From: Paraburkholderia sprentiae WSM5005
Lineage (GTDB): Bacteria > Pseudomonadota > Gammaproteobacteria > Burkholderiales > Burkholderiaceae
Assembly: GCF_001865575.2 (NCBI RefSeq)
Contig: NZ_CP017562.2
Coordinates: 1,116,001 to 1,180,000, forward strand
DNA length: 64,000 nucleotides
Direction of reading: 5' to 3'
The notes below the pieces were generated by a model. That model had not been told where the DNA came from. It saw only the letters and a list, made by a program, of their open reading frames with translations, and did no database searches. The position numbers and the translations under genes were made by a program. Positions 36,406 through 48,249 of the stretch are shown here, in pieces (the first letter of the stretch is position 1; the number at the start of each line of letters is the position of its first letter).

Positions 36406-36702
36406 ATGAACGCACGAATCTATCTGCAACATCCGCAACACAAGGACGCGATCGCGGTCGCCACCGGCTTCAGCTGGGGCGCATGCCTGCTCGGCTTTAT
36501 CTGGGCACTGTCGAAGAGAATGTGGTTCGCCGCGTTCGTCATGCTCGGCATCAACGTCATCCTGCTCGGCATCGGTCTGTGGGGCGAGGCCGCCGATCTG
36601 GCCGGCTTCGTGCTGTCGATCGTGTTCGCGTTCGCGTGCGGCGCGTATGGCAACCGGTGGCACCGCTGGACGCTCGAACAGCGCGGCTATGTCGTGGTGT
36701 GA
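36406..36702 (+). CDS. DUF2628-like small membrane protein
   Basis: A 98-residue inner-membrane protein with a short amphipathic start (MNARIYLQHPQHKDAIAV) followed by GFSWGACLLGFIWALSKRMWFAA, a DUF2628-type pattern, and further hydrophobic spans (VMLGINVILLGIGLW, AGFVLSIVFAFACGAYGN), then a short soluble tail. The start at 36406 was chosen over the 210-residue frame from 36070, whose N-terminal part is antisense to the thioredoxin gene. Function unknown. Confidence 0.8.
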   Translation: MNARIYLQHPQHKDAIAVATGFSWGACLLGFIWALSKRMWFAAFVMLGINVILLGIGLWGEAADLAGFVLSIVFAFACGAYGNRWHRWTLEQRGYVVV

Positions 36703-36988
36703 TGCGCTCGCGCTGGAGCGAGGATTGCCGCGCGCAGACGTGTGATCGAGCGCAAGTTCGTCATGGCGGCGTTTCATGCTGGCTGCATCGCCAGTCACCA
36801 GTGTTTTGCGCTGATCGGGTCCCGACATGGGTGCGTCCCGGAATTGGGACAGCGCTTCGCGGGTTTACGCGGGCCGCGCTCCGGGTCGATAATGCCCCGG
36901 TCGTTCCGGCCCCGAACCTGCGGCGCCAATCGTGCCTTCGAGCGCTCTGATGCGCATCGCGGCTCGCTCCACCTGACCCACCGTCCCC

Positions 36989-38332
36989 GTGTTGAAAACT
37001 GCGCGTTTTTTCGACCTGCTTCGCATTCCTGGCTTCAAGCCGCTCGCCGCCGCCACGCTGATGCTCGGTGTGGCGATGTCCTTCACCGCCCCGTATCTGT
37101 CTCTGTTCGGCATCGAACGCGCCGGCATGACGCCGTTCCGGCTCGGCGTATTCATGACGCTGATCGCCGCGAGCGGCGTGCTCGCAAGTACGCTCGCCGG
37201 GCGCTGGAGCGACAGGAGCGGGCGGCATCGACCGTTGCTGCTGGCGGCGCTCATCGCGGCCGCGCTCGGCTACCTGTGTCTGTGCGTGGTGCGCGATTAC
37301 CGGCTGCGGCTCGCGGTCGGCATCGTGTTCATCGGCGCGGGCGGCTCGGCGATCTCGATGGTGTTCTCGTTCAGCCGCGCGGCGCTGCCGGTGCCGGACC
37401 CTGCCGAGCGCGTATTCGCGAGCGCGACGCTGCGCACGATCCTCTCGGCCGCATGGGTGTTCGGGCCGTCGGTCGGCGCGCTGGTGCTCGCCGCCACCAG
37501 CTTCACTGGTCTGTTCCTGTTCGCGGCCGCGAGCTTCGCGACCTGCGGCTTCATCGTCTGGCGCATGCAGGAGCCGCAAAGCCACCTCGGCGATCACACG
37601 GTCGAGGACACCGCATCGGAGCCGTCCGCGTCGATCACGGTGCCGCCGCTCAGGCAACCCGGCGAGGACGCGCACGAAACCCTGCCGGTCGCGTCGGCGA
37701 ACGACATCCTGCGCTCGGTGACCGCGCTGACCTTGCTCGGCCTCGCCGCTAACGCGACGATGATCGTGCTGCCGCTCTACATCGTGCACGGACTCAACGG
37801 CACGCATCTCGACGTGTCGGTGATGCTCGGCCTCGGCGCGCTGACCGAAATCCCGATGATGCTCGCGCTCGGCGCGAAGTCCTCGTCGCTGCACAAGCTG
37901 AACTGGCTTGCCGCGTGCGCGGCCGTGCATGCGGTGTACTTCGTCGCGATGTCGCTGGCGGGCAACGTCAGCGTGCTGATCCCGATGCAGATGTTGAACG
38001 CCTTCGTGGTCGCCGTGACCTCGTGCCTCGGCATGACGTACGTGCAGGACCTGATGCCGCATTCGCCCGGCCGCGCGACCGCGCTGTTCTTCAATGCGGC
38101 GCGGGTCGGCTCGATCCTGTCGGGCGTGCTCTCGGGGCTGCTCGTGCAGGCATTCAGCTATCGCGGCACCTTCCTGTTCTGCGGGCTGCTGGCGCTGTGC
38201 GCGTTGGTGCTGTTCGCGGTGCCCGGTTATCGCTATGGGCTGATGTGGCGCGCGCTAATGCGCTTCGCGTCTGCGCAATACGCGAAGCTGGCCGCGCGCC
38301 GCGGTGTGCGCGTGCCCGAGCGTAGCGAATGA
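36989..38332 (+). CDS. Sugar-efflux-type MFS transporter (Set-like)
   Basis: A 447-residue, 12-span major-facilitator protein. The N-terminal half has TLMLGVAMSFTAPYLSLFGIERAGMTPFRLGVFMTL and GRWSDRSGRHRP between spans 2 and 3, similar to sugar efflux transporters of the SetA family. A charged loop of about 60 residues divides the halves. It starts with GTG at 36989 (no ATG in a better place). Monocistronic, 215 bases before the gnd gene. Substrate unknown. Confidence 0.85.
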   Translation: MLKTARFFDLLRIPGFKPLAAATLMLGVAMSFTAPYLSLFGIERAGMTPFRLGVFMTLIAASGVLASTLAGRWSDRSGRHRPLLLAALIAAALGYLCLCVVRDYRLRLAVGIVFIGAGGSAISMVFSFSRAALPVPDPAERVFASATLRTILSAAWVFGPSVGALVLAATSFTGLFLFAAASFATCGFIVWRMQEPQSHLGDHTVEDTASEPSASITVPPLRQPGEDAHETLPVASANDILRSVTALTLLGLAANATMIVLPLYIVHGLNGTHLDVSVMLGLGALTEIPMMLALGAKSSSLHKLNWLAACAAVHAVYFVAMSLAGNVSVLIPMQMLNAFVVAVTSCLGMTYVQDLMPHSPGRATALFFNAARVGSILSGVLSGLLVQAFSYRGTFLFCGLLALCALVLFAVPGYRYGLMWRALMRFASAQYAKLAARRGVRVPERSE

Positions 38333-38547
38333 CCGATGCCGGCGGCGCGCGCGTTCGTGCGGATGCGTCGCGCCGCCGGTCGCGCGGAACTTCGAGCCGC
38401 GCCGCGCCTCTGCAAGAAAGTGCGGCTTGCTACGACGCGCTTCGGCGTACCTCGCGACACAGCGCCTATGCTTAAGGGCAGCCACGCCGCCGCAACACGA
38501 CGAGCAGACAATCTCAACGCGCAACGCAGCATCTTTCGGAGCGAGCT

Positions 38548-39582
38548 ATGCAGCTAGGCATGATTGGATTGGGACGGATGGGCGCCGACATGGTACGGCG
38601 CCTGACGAAGGGCGCTCAGCAGTGCATCGTGTACGACGTGCAGCCGGCCGCGGTCGACAGGCTGAAGCAGGAAGGAGTCGCCGGTGCGAGCTCGCTCGAA
38701 GATCTCGTCGCGAAGCTCGACAAGCCGCGCGCGGTGTGGCTCATGGTGCCCGCAGCCGTGGTCGACGCGACGCTCGACAAGCTCGTGCCGCTGCTCGAGC
38801 CGGGCGACGTCGTGATCGACGGCGGCAACTCGTACTACCACGACGACATTCGCCGCGGCCAGCAACTCGGTGCGCGCCAACTGCACTATGTGGACGTCGG
38901 CACGAGTGGCGGCGTCGCGGGGCGCGAGCGCGGTTACTGCCTGATGATCGGCGGCGAGGCCGAGGTCGTCCAACGGCTCGAACCGATCTTCTCGACACTC
39001 GCGCCGGGCGCGGGCACGGCGAGTGCCACGCCGGGCCGCGCGGCGGGTGCCAGCACCGCCGAGCAGGGCTTTCTGCATTGCGGCCCGCAAGGCGCGGGGC
39101 ATTTCGTCAAGATGGTCCATAACGGCATCGAGTACGGCTTGATGGCCGCTTATGCCGAGGGCCTGAACGTGCTGCGCCATGCCGACGCCGGTCGGCACGC
39201 GCGCGAAGCCGACGCCGAGACCTCGCCGCTGCGTCGCCCCGAGCTGTATCAGTACGATCTGAATCTCGCGGATATCGCCGAGGTATGGCGGCGCGGCAGC
39301 GTGATCGGCTCGTGGCTGCTCGACCTGATCGCCGGCTCGCTGGCAAGCGACACCGACCTGCAAGGCTACGCGGGCCGCGTGTCGGATTCGGGCGAAGGGC
39401 GTTGGACGGTCGCGGCGGCCATCGACGAAGGCGTGCCGACGCCGGTGTTGAGCGCGGCGCTGTTCGCCCGTTTCAGTTCGCGCGGCGAAGCCGATTTCGC
39501 GAACCGCGTGCTGTCGGCGATGCGGCACGATTTCGGCGGCCACGCGGAAAAACCGGTCGCGCCGGACGGCGGGCTAAAGTAG
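38548..39582 (+). CDS. gnd: 6-phosphogluconate dehydrogenase (decarboxylating), short form
   Basis: A 344-residue oxidative decarboxylase that turns 6-phosphogluconate into ribulose-5-phosphate. It has the Gly-rich NADP motif [16 protein letters not shown] at the start, [21 protein letters not shown], and the catalytic block [13 protein letters not shown] (Lys and His). It is the short (about 300-345 residue) form rather than the 470-residue dimeric one. GAGCT before the ATG at 38548 serves as a modest ribosome site. A HAD phosphatase gene follows at 39657. Confidence 0.94.
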   Translation: MQLGMIGLGRMGADMVRRLTKGAQQCIVYDVQPAAVDRLKQEGVAGASSLEDLVAKLDKPRAVWLMVPAAVVDATLDKLVPLLEPGDVVIDGGNSYYHDDIRRGQQLGARQLHYVDVGTSGGVAGRERGYCLMIGGEAEVVQRLEPIFSTLAPGAGTASATPGRAAGASTAEQGFLHCGPQGAGHFVKMVHNGIEYGLMAAYAEGLNVLRHADAGRHAREADAETSPLRRPELYQYDLNLADIAEVWRRGSVIGSWLLDLIAGSLASDTDLQGYAGRVSDSGEGRWTVAAAIDEGVPTPVLSAALFARFSSRGEADFANRVLSAMRHDFGGHAEKPVAPDGGLK

Positions 39583-39656
39583 CCACGGCGTTCGCGAGTC
39601 CGCGATCACGCCGGTCCGGCGAACCCTCAACCGCGAAACCGCCGCAAGGAGCCGCG

Positions 39657-40355
39657 ATGCCAGTCACCTCCGCTACGCCGCACGATGTCGTGTTTCTGTT
39701 CGATTGCGACAACACGCTGCTCGACAACGATCACGTGTTGCAGGATCTGCGCACCCACATGATGGGCCAGTTCGGCGAAGAGAACAGCGCGCGCTACTGG
39801 GAAATTTTCGAGAATCTGCGCGGCGAACTCGGCTATGCCGACTACCTCGGCGCGCTGCAACGCTACCGCACCGAGCATCCACGCGACACGCGCCTATTGT
39901 TGATGTCGTCGTTCCTGATCGAGTATCCGTTTGCGAACCGGCTCTATCCGGGTGCGCTCGACGCGCTGCGGCATGTCGGCAAGCACGGGCCGACGGTGAT
40001 CCTGTCGGATGGCGACGTCGTATTCCAGCCGCGCAAGATTTCGCGCTCGGGCCTGTGGGACGAAGTCGACGGGCGCGTGCTGATCTATATCCACAAGGAG
40101 CTGATGCTCGATCAGGTGATGGAGTGCTATCCGGCGCGCCATTACGTGATGGTCGACGACAAGCTGCGGATTCTGAGCGCGATGAAGAAGGCATGGGGCG
40201 CGGAACTGACGACGGTGTTCCCGCGTCAGGGGCACTATGCGTTCGATCCGAAGGAAATCGCGAGCAACCCGCCCGCGGACGTGACGCTCGGGCGGATCGG
40301 CGAGTTAGCGGAGGTCGACGTGCAAACCCTGTTGCGGAGCGCGAAGGGCAACTAG
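39657..40355 (+). CDS. HAD-family hydrolase
   Basis: A 232-residue haloacid dehalogenase-like protein. Motif I is FLFDCDNTLLDND (nucleophile Asp, residues 13-25), motif II VILSDGDVVF, motif III/IV HYVMVDDKLRIL. The cap is a helical insertion (40-90). It should be a phosphatase acting on a small molecule; the substrate is not known. The ATG at 39657 has AAGGAG upstream; the longer frame from 39285 is a shadow of the gnd gene. Confidence 0.88.
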   Translation: MPVTSATPHDVVFLFDCDNTLLDNDHVLQDLRTHMMGQFGEENSARYWEIFENLRGELGYADYLGALQRYRTEHPRDTRLLLMSSFLIEYPFANRLYPGALDALRHVGKHGPTVILSDGDVVFQPRKISRSGLWDEVDGRVLIYIHKELMLDQVMECYPARHYVMVDDKLRILSAMKKAWGAELTTVFPRQGHYAFDPKEIASNPPADVTLGRIGELAEVDVQTLLRSAKGN

Positions 40356-40377
40356 CGAACGCCCGGGCGCCGCTGCG

Positions 40378-40515
40378 CTAGCCGTGGCCGAACAGCTTGA
40401 CCAGCAGCCCGAATATGCCGATCGGTATGGCGACTGCGACGCATAGCACCACCAACGTAAGGACCAGGACCACGAGCACTTTGATCGCACTGGGAGATGT
40501 CGACATAACGGCCAT
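40378..40515 (-). CDS. Possible small single-span membrane protein
   Basis: A 45-residue protein (or 42, from an ATG at 40506) with one hydrophobic span of about 25 residues, KVLVVLVLTLVVLCVAVAIPIGIFGLLVKLF, and a short His/Gly tail. AGG lies just before the ATG at 40515 at short spacing. Convergent with the HAD gene by 22 bases. Evidence is only the clean hydrophobic segment and the ribosome site. Confidence 0.4.
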   Translation of the reverse strand: MAVMSTSPSAIKVLVVLVLTLVVLCVAVAIPIGIFGLLVKLFGHG

Positions 40516-40776
40516 TGACCTGAGACGAAGGAACCCGAAAGGAACGCAGGTCGCGCAACGTAAATGCAGTACGAATGCCACATTCAGCGCGACATACTGT
40601 GAGGAGCAGGAGGCATTCGCCCCCCGTTTGAGCAGCTTAGTACATTCGACTCGCGCACCGCGGCTTCGTTTCGATCGCATCGAACCATCCCCCGCCGATT
40701 CGTGCGAGCCCATCACCCGTTCATTACCGCATCGTCCGCCAACCAGCTTGACAGTCGTTTCTCGAGGAGTGACGCC

Positions 40777-43170
40777 ATGGCCGAAGCAACCTCGCAACCC
40801 ACCCCGCCACACGTGCTGGACCACGACACGCTGCGCAACATGGATCGCTACTGGCGCGCGTGCAATTACCTGTCGGTCGGCATGATCTATTTGCGCGACA
40901 ACCCGCTGCTGCGCGAAGCGCTAAAGCCCGAGCACATCAAAAACCGGCTACTCGGCCACTGGGGCTCTGACGCCGGCCAGAGCTTCGTGCTCGTGCATCT
41001 TAACCGCTTGATCCGCAAGTTGAACCTCGACATGATCTTTCTGTCCGGTCCCGGTCACGGCGCGCCGGCGAGCCTCGCGCATTGCTACCTGGAAGGCCAT
41101 TACTCGGAGATTTATCCGGATCGCAGCGAGGACGAAGCCGGCATGCAGCGCTTTTTCCGGCAATTCTCGTTCCCGGGCGGCATCGGCTCCCATTGCACGC
41201 CGGAAACGCCGGGCTCGATTCATGAAGGCGGCGAACTCGGCTACTGCCTGTCGCACGGCTACGGCGCCGCGTTCGACAACCCGGAACTGATCGTCACCGT
41301 GATGATCGGCGATGGCGAAGCGGAAACCGGCCCGCTCGCCACGTCGTGGCATTCGAACAAGTTTCTGAACCCTATCCGCGATGGCGCGGTGCTGCCGGTG
41401 CTGCATCTGAATGGCTACAAGATCGCCAATCCGACGCTGCTCGCGCGCATTCCGCGTGAAGAACTCGAAGCATTGATGGTCGGCTACGGCCATAAACCGT
41501 ATTTCGTCGAAGGTGACGATCCCGACACGATGCATCAACAGATGGCCGCGACGCTCGAACGATGCATCGGCGAAATACGCGCGATCCAGCAGCATGCGCG
41601 GCAGCACAACGATACGACGAGGCCGCGCTGGCCGATGATCGTGCTGCGCTCGCCGAAAGGCTGGACCGGGCCGAAGGAAGTCGATGGTCACAAGGTGGAA
41701 GGATCGTGGCGCGCGCATCAGGTGCCGGTGCTCGATCCGGTGACCAACCGCAAGAGTCTGAAGATCGTCGAGGAATGGCTGCGCAGCTATGGGCCCGAGA
41801 CGCTGTTCGACGCGAACGGCCGGCTCGTCGACGAACTGCGGGCGCTCGCGCCCGAAGGCGCCCGCCGCATCAGCGCGAATCCGCACGCGAACGGCGGGCT
41901 GCTGTGCAAGATGCTGGCCATGCCGCCGTTTCGCGACTACGCGGTGGCCGTGAAGAAACCGGCGGCGGACTATACGTCGCCGACCGCGGTGCTCGGCACC
42001 TTCCTGCGCGACGTGATGCGCAACAACATGTCGAATTTCCGGCTGTTCGGTCCCGACGAAACGGCGAGCAACAAGCTGCAAGGGGTCTATGAGGCGTCGG
42101 GCAAGACCTGGCTCGCCGGGCTCGAAGCGAGCGACGCCGATGGCGGGGACCTGTCGCCCGATGGCCGCGTGATGGAAATGCTCAGCGAGCACACGCTCGA
42201 AGGCTGGCTCGAAGGTTATGTGCTGACCGGTCGCCACGGACTCTTCGCGACCTACGAGGCGTTCGTGCATGTGATCGACTCGATGTTCAACCAGCACGCG
42301 AAGTGGCTCGAAAAAGCCAAGCGCGATCTTGGCTGGCGGCAGCCGGTACCGTCGCTCAATCTGCTGATCACGTCGCTCGTGTGGCGCCAGGATCACAACG
42401 GCTTCACGCACCAGGACCCCGGATTTCTCGACGTGGTCACGAACAAGAGCCCGGACATCGTGCGTATCTATCTGCCACCCGACGCCAACTGTCTGCTGAG
42501 CGTCGCCGATCACTGCCTGCGCTCGCGCGACTACGTGAACGTGATCGTGTCCGACAAGCAGCCGCATCTGACGTACCTCGACATGGATGCGGCCGTCACG
42601 CATTGCACGAAGGGCATCGGCATCTGGGATTGGGCATCGACCGATCAGGGCGTCGAGCCGGACGTCGTGATCGCGTGCGCGGGCGACATCGCGACGATGG
42701 AAGCGCTCGCCGCCGTGCAGATCCTGAAGGAGCGTTTCGCGACGCTGAAGATCCGCTTCGTCAACGTGGTCGATCTGTTCCGCCTGATGCCCGAGCGTGC
42801 GCATCCGCATGGACTGTCCGACCGCGATTTCGATTCATTGTTTACGACCAGCAAACCGGTGATTTTCAATTTCCACTCGTATGCGTCGCTCGTGCACAAG
42901 CTCACGTACAACCGCCAGAATCACGAAAACATTCACGTGCATGGCTATCGCGAGAAGGGCAATATCAACACGCCGCTCGAACTCGCGATCATCAACGGCA
43001 TCGACCGCTTCACGCTTGCGATCGATGCGATCGACCGGGTGACGGCGCTGCGTGGCGTCGGCGATCATACGAAGGAGTGGCTGCGCGGGCAGATCATCGA
43101 GCATCTCGCGTACGCTCACTCGGAAGGCATCGACAAGGAGGAAATCCGCAACTGGACGTGGAAAAGCTAA
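40777..43170 (+). CDS. xfp: Phosphoketolase (xylulose-5-phosphate / fructose-6-phosphate)
   Basis: A 797-residue TPP enzyme that splits xylulose-5-phosphate (or fructose-6-phosphate) with inorganic phosphate into acetyl phosphate plus GAP (or erythrose-4-phosphate). Marks: [85 protein letters not shown] (TPP/Mg site) and [15 protein letters not shown], all diagnostic of the family. The ATG at 40777 has GAGGAGTG upstream; the frame start at 40702 is not preferred. Acetate kinase starts 14 bases after the stop, so acetyl phosphate is turned into acetate with ATP made. Confidence 0.97.
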   Translation: MAEATSQPTPPHVLDHDTLRNMDRYWRACNYLSVGMIYLRDNPLLREALKPEHIKNRLLGHWGSDAGQSFVLVHLNRLIRKLNLDMIFLSGPGHGAPASLAHCYLEGHYSEIYPDRSEDEAGMQRFFRQFSFPGGIGSHCTPETPGSIHEGGELGYCLSHGYGAAFDNPELIVTVMIGDGEAETGPLATSWHSNKFLNPIRDGAVLPVLHLNGYKIANPTLLARIPREELEALMVGYGHKPYFVEGDDPDTMHQQMAATLERCIGEIRAIQQHARQHNDTTRPRWPMIVLRSPKGWTGPKEVDGHKVEGSWRAHQVPVLDPVTNRKSLKIVEEWLRSYGPETLFDANGRLVDELRALAPEGARRISANPHANGGLLCKMLAMPPFRDYAVAVKKPAADYTSPTAVLGTFLRDVMRNNMSNFRLFGPDETASNKLQGVYEASGKTWLAGLEASDADGGDLSPDGRVMEMLSEHTLEGWLEGYVLTGRHGLFATYEAFVHVIDSMFNQHAKWLEKAKRDLGWRQPVPSLNLLITSLVWRQDHNGFTHQDPGFLDVVTNKSPDIVRIYLPPDANCLLSVADHCLRSRDYVNVIVSDKQPHLTYLDMDAAVTHCTKGIGIWDWASTDQGVEPDVVIACAGDIATMEALAAVQILKERFATLKIRFVNVVDLFRLMPERAHPHGLSDRDFDSLFTTSKPVIFNFHSYASLVHKLTYNRQNHENIHVHGYREKGNINTPLELAIINGIDRFTLAIDAIDRVTALRGVGDHTKEWLRGQIIEHLAYAHSEGIDKEEIRNWTWKS

Positions 43171-43183
43171 GCGAGGACGCGCG

Positions 43184-44335
43184 ATGCACAACCACGATCA
43201 GGAACGGACGATTCTGGTGCTCAACAGCGGCTCGTCGTCGCTGAAGTTCGGGCTTTTCACGCGCTCGGCCGACGACGAAACGCTGCTGCTCGAAGGCGCG
43301 GCCGAGGGCATCGGCCGCGACGACGGCCGTCTGCGGATCAAAGCGGCCGATGGCCGCGTGCTGTTGCAGCAGGAGCCCACGCTCGAATCGCAGACCGTGG
43401 CGCTGCAGAAGCTTTCGCAGGTGCTCGTGCGACAGCATCATGCGCGCCCCTCCGCGGTCGGGCATCGCGTCGTGCATGGCGGGCCGCGGTTGCGCACGCA
43501 CCAGCGCATCACCGACGATGTGCGCCGTCAATTGCAGGACGCGCTGCACTTCGCACCGCTGCATATCCCGCCGGCACTGGCGCTGATCGACGAAGCCACG
43601 CAAATTTTCGGCGACGCCGCGCATTTCGCCTGCTTCGACACCGCGTTTCATGCGACGCTGCCGCCGCGCGCGGCGCAACTCGCGATACCGCGCCGTTACG
43701 CGGACGCCGGCGTGATCCGTTATGGCTTTCATGGGCTGTCGTACGAATCGCTGGTCGCGCAACTTGGCGCGGCGTTGCCGTCGCGCGCGGTGTTCGCGCA
43801 TCTGGGCAACGGGTCGAGCGTGTGCGCGCTGCTCGATGGTCGATCGGTCGATACGTCGATGGGCTTGACGCCGACCGGCGGCATCCCGATGAGTACACGC
43901 TGCGGCGACCTCGATCCGGGCGTGCTGCTGTATCTGATGCGCACGGAACGGCTCGACGCCGATGCGCTCGAAACGCTGCTCAATCGCCATAGCGGGCTGG
44001 CCGGTTACGCGGACGGCGAAAGTGACATGCAGGCGCTTGAAAAACGCGCGGCGGCCGGCGACGCGCAGGCGTCGCTTGCGCTCGATGCCTTTGCGACCGC
44101 GGTGCGCAAGACCATCGGCGGCTACGCGGCACTGCTTGGCGGCATCGATCTGCTGGTTTTCACCGGCGGCATCGGCGAGCACAGCGCCGAGGTGCGACGG
44201 CGCGTGTGCGATGGGCTCGCGTTCGTGGGGCTCGCCGAGAACGATCCGGCGGGCAAGGTGAGGGTGCTGCACACCGAGGAGGAAAGGCAGATCGCGCGGC
44301 ATTGTCGGCAACTGCTGGAGGCAGGCGAGGGCTGA
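43184..44335 (+). CDS. ackA: Acetate kinase
   Basis: A 383-residue ASKHA-fold kinase making ATP and acetate from acetyl phosphate (or the reverse). Family marks: ILVLNSGSSSLKFGLF at the start (residues 9-24), HRVVHGGPRL, RYGFHGLSYE, FAHLGNGSSVCAL, DTSMGLTPTGGIPMSTRCGDLDPG and FTGGIGEHSAEVRRRVCDGL. The start at 43184 has GCGAGGA upstream. It follows phosphoketolase by 14 bases and is surely in the same operon. A BON protein, on the other strand, ends 33 bases after. Confidence 0.97.
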   Translation: MHNHDQERTILVLNSGSSSLKFGLFTRSADDETLLLEGAAEGIGRDDGRLRIKAADGRVLLQQEPTLESQTVALQKLSQVLVRQHHARPSAVGHRVVHGGPRLRTHQRITDDVRRQLQDALHFAPLHIPPALALIDEATQIFGDAAHFACFDTAFHATLPPRAAQLAIPRRYADAGVIRYGFHGLSYESLVAQLGAALPSRAVFAHLGNGSSVCALLDGRSVDTSMGLTPTGGIPMSTRCGDLDPGVLLYLMRTERLDADALETLLNRHSGLAGYADGESDMQALEKRAAAGDAQASLALDAFATAVRKTIGGYAALLGGIDLLVFTGGIGEHSAEVRRRVCDGLAFVGLAENDPAGKVRVLHTEEERQIARHCRQLLEAGEG

Positions 44336-44368
44336 TCCGCCTGGTCCGGCTGGTGCGCCTGGGCCATG

Positions 44369-44623
44369 TCAGGCCGTTCGGACGACCGTGCGGTCCGCGA
44401 TCGCGGTGACGCCGAACAGCCGTGTCACGTCTTCGAGCATCGCGACGCGCTGTGCTTCGCGCTGAAGCTCGCCCGACAGCGTGATACGCCCCCGCGCGAC
44501 TTTCACGCACACGGCATGCGGCGGGACGGCCGAGTCCCAGGCCAATCGGCGCGTCGCTTCGGCGGCGATCTGCGTGTCGGTCAGCCGGGCATCGTCGCTC
44601 GATCTCGAGCTTGTGGTCCGCAT
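44369..44623 (-). CDS. BON-domain protein, cytoplasmic
   Basis: An 84-residue protein holding one BON domain: TDTQIAAEATRRLAWDSAVPPHAVCVKVARGRITLSGEL…QREAQRV…VTAIADRTVV. It has no signal peptide, unlike OsmY-type BON proteins, so it is cytoplasmic. BON domains bind lipids or partners, and such small proteins are often encoded beside stress genes. It is convergent with ackA, close enough that the xfp-ackA-BON layout looks like a stress-linked cluster. Confidence 0.85.
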   Translation of the reverse strand: MRTTSSRSSDDARLTDTQIAAEATRRLAWDSAVPPHAVCVKVARGRITLSGELQREAQRVAMLEDVTRLFGVTAIADRTVVRTA

Positions 44624-44827
44624 GGATGCTCCACGAAACAGAATGCTGATTCACTCACACTAGCAGATGTGGCGGATTTTTCCCGCGCGCGGGCTGGGCC
44701 GCTGCCGCCGCGCGATCATCGATAGGCTCGCGATTCGGTGCGCCGCGTTTATCATAGTGCCTACCTGACAGAACGCGCCATCCAGCCGCGAGCGGCGCGC
44801 GCATCTTCCACGAGACTTCGTATCCCC

Positions 44828-45523
44828 ATGAATTCGACTCCCGACGCTCCTTCCCGACCCTCGCTGCGCGCGCTGACCGCGCTCGAAGGACGTGTTCTCG
44901 GCGTGCTCGTCGAAAAACAGCACACGGTACCCGACAGCTATCCGTTGTCGCTGAACGCGCTGACGCTCGGCTGCAATCAGAAGACCGGCCGCGCGCCGGT
45001 GATCAACGCGACCGAGGCCGAGGTGCTGACCGCCATCGACGGATTGAAACGCCTGAGCCTCGTGTTCGAGGCCAGCAGCAGCCGCGTGCCGCGCTTCGAG
45101 CACAACATGAACCGCGTGCTCGGGCTGCCCGGACAGTCGATTGCGCTGCTGACCACGCTGCTGCTGCGCGGCCCGCAGACGGCCGCCGAATTGCGCCTGA
45201 ACAGCGCGCGCCTGCATGGCTTCGCGGACATTTCGTCGGTCGAGGCGTTCCTCGACGAGCTTGCCGCGCACGATCCGCCCCGCGTCGTCCGACTGTCGCG
45301 CATGGCGGGCGAGCGCGAGCCGCGCTGGATGCATTTGCTATGCGGTGAGGTCAGCATCAGCGAAGCCGCGCAGTCCACGATCGCCGAGGACGACAGCGTG
45401 CCGCTGTCCGCATTCGAGGCGCTGAGGGCCGAGCAGAAGCGTCTCGCCGAGGAAGTGACCCGGCTGCAGACCGTCGTGCGTCGCATGGCGACGGAGCTGG
45501 GTATCAGCGCGGACGATTTGTGA
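44828..45523 (+). CDS. YceH-family protein (DUF480)
   Basis: A 231-residue soluble protein of the YceH/UPF0502 family. The N-terminal half holds two winged-helix-like units: LTALEGRVLGVLVEKQHTVPDSYPLSLNALTLGCNQKTGRAPV is the family signature, followed by LVFEASSSRVPRFEHNM. The C-terminal 40 residues form a coiled coil (EALRAEQKRLAEEVTRLQTVV). Role unknown. The start at 44828 is preferred over 44738. Confidence 0.9.
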   Translation: MNSTPDAPSRPSLRALTALEGRVLGVLVEKQHTVPDSYPLSLNALTLGCNQKTGRAPVINATEAEVLTAIDGLKRLSLVFEASSSRVPRFEHNMNRVLGLPGQSIALLTTLLLRGPQTAAELRLNSARLHGFADISSVEAFLDELAAHDPPRVVRLSRMAGEREPRWMHLLCGEVSISEAAQSTIAEDDSVPLSAFEALRAEQKRLAEEVTRLQTVVRRMATELGISADDL

Positions 45524-45525
45524 TC

Positions 45526-45560
45526 TGAAACCGGAAACGGAAAACCGTCTGCGGGTTTCA
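45526..45560. terminator. Stem-loop between convergent YceH and SLATT genes
   Basis: TGAAACC (45526-45532) pairs with GGTTTCA (45554-45560), with an inner ACGG-AAAA-CCGT hairpin. It lies between the convergent genes, overlapping the SLATT stop codon. Confidence 0.3.
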
Positions 45561-46076
45561 CGCATCGCGCCGACGCGGCCTGTCTGCCAGCAAGGTGCGC
45601 TGCGTGCGATAGAAGATCCTCGGCGGTACGTTCGGCGAGTCCTCGGCGAGCCGGTCGAGTTCGGTGCGGATCGCGGTGAGGTAGTGCGTTTCGCGCGCAT
45701 CGGCGTCGCCGGCAAATACCGCTTCGAGCCGCCGGCGCACCGCGCCGTAGCGCGCACCGGCCGCGCGATGCTTCTCGGCACGCTCCGCATAGCGCAGGAA
45801 AGTCTGCAATGCGGCCGAAATCGCCGCCGCCACGCTGACGAGACCAACGACAATCCGCATCTCGATCGACACCGGCGGTGCGCTCAGCGACGCGAACACC
45901 GCCGTGCCGACGAGCGCGGTCAGCGCGGTCACGAGCCAGCCCATGCGGCGCTCGCGCGCCGACAGCAGATCCGCCATGTCGTAATGGCTCATCTGCGATT
46001 CGCGCGCGCGGCGAATCCATTTCAGCAGCAGCTCGGTTTCATCGACGGGCGGCTCGTAGGCGGGCAGGGTCGTCAT
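45558..46076 (-). CDS. SLATT-like two-TM protein
   Basis: A 172-residue protein with an N-terminal soluble part (RRARESQMSHYDMADLLSARERRMG), two membrane spans (WLVTALTALVGTAVFASL, about residues 47-64, and IVVGLVSVAAAISAALQTFL, about 75-94) and a coiled C-terminal part (RYAERAEKHRAAGARYGAVRRRLE). This is the layout of the SLATT family, predicted pore or effector proteins of nucleotide-signalling defence systems. No SMODS cyclase or SLOG partner is nearby. It lies 22 bases after the MreB paralogue on the same strand, so the two look co-transcribed. Confidence 0.7.
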   Translation of the reverse strand: MTTLPAYEPPVDETELLLKWIRRARESQMSHYDMADLLSARERRMGWLVTALTALVGTAVFASLSAPPVSIEMRIVVGLVSVAAAISAALQTFLRYAERAEKHRAAGARYGAVRRRLEAVFAGDADARETHYLTAIRTELDRLAEDSPNVPPRIFYRTQRTLLADRPRRRDA

Positions 46077-46098
46077 CGCTCAGTGTTCGGCACGCGCA

Positions 46099-48155
<2,057 letters not shown>

Positions 48156-48249
48156 ACAGAAGCAGGGCAGGGGTCTGCGATTATGCCTTGATTCAGGGTA
48201 TCAAACGCGTGTGGCGCCGCTCGATGCAAGCGCTTTGCGCCCAACTCGG

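Noticed and set aside
40948..42810. 620-codon open frame on the reverse strand over xfp
   Set aside because: Antisense to phosphoketolase; no ribosome site and no recognisable domain.
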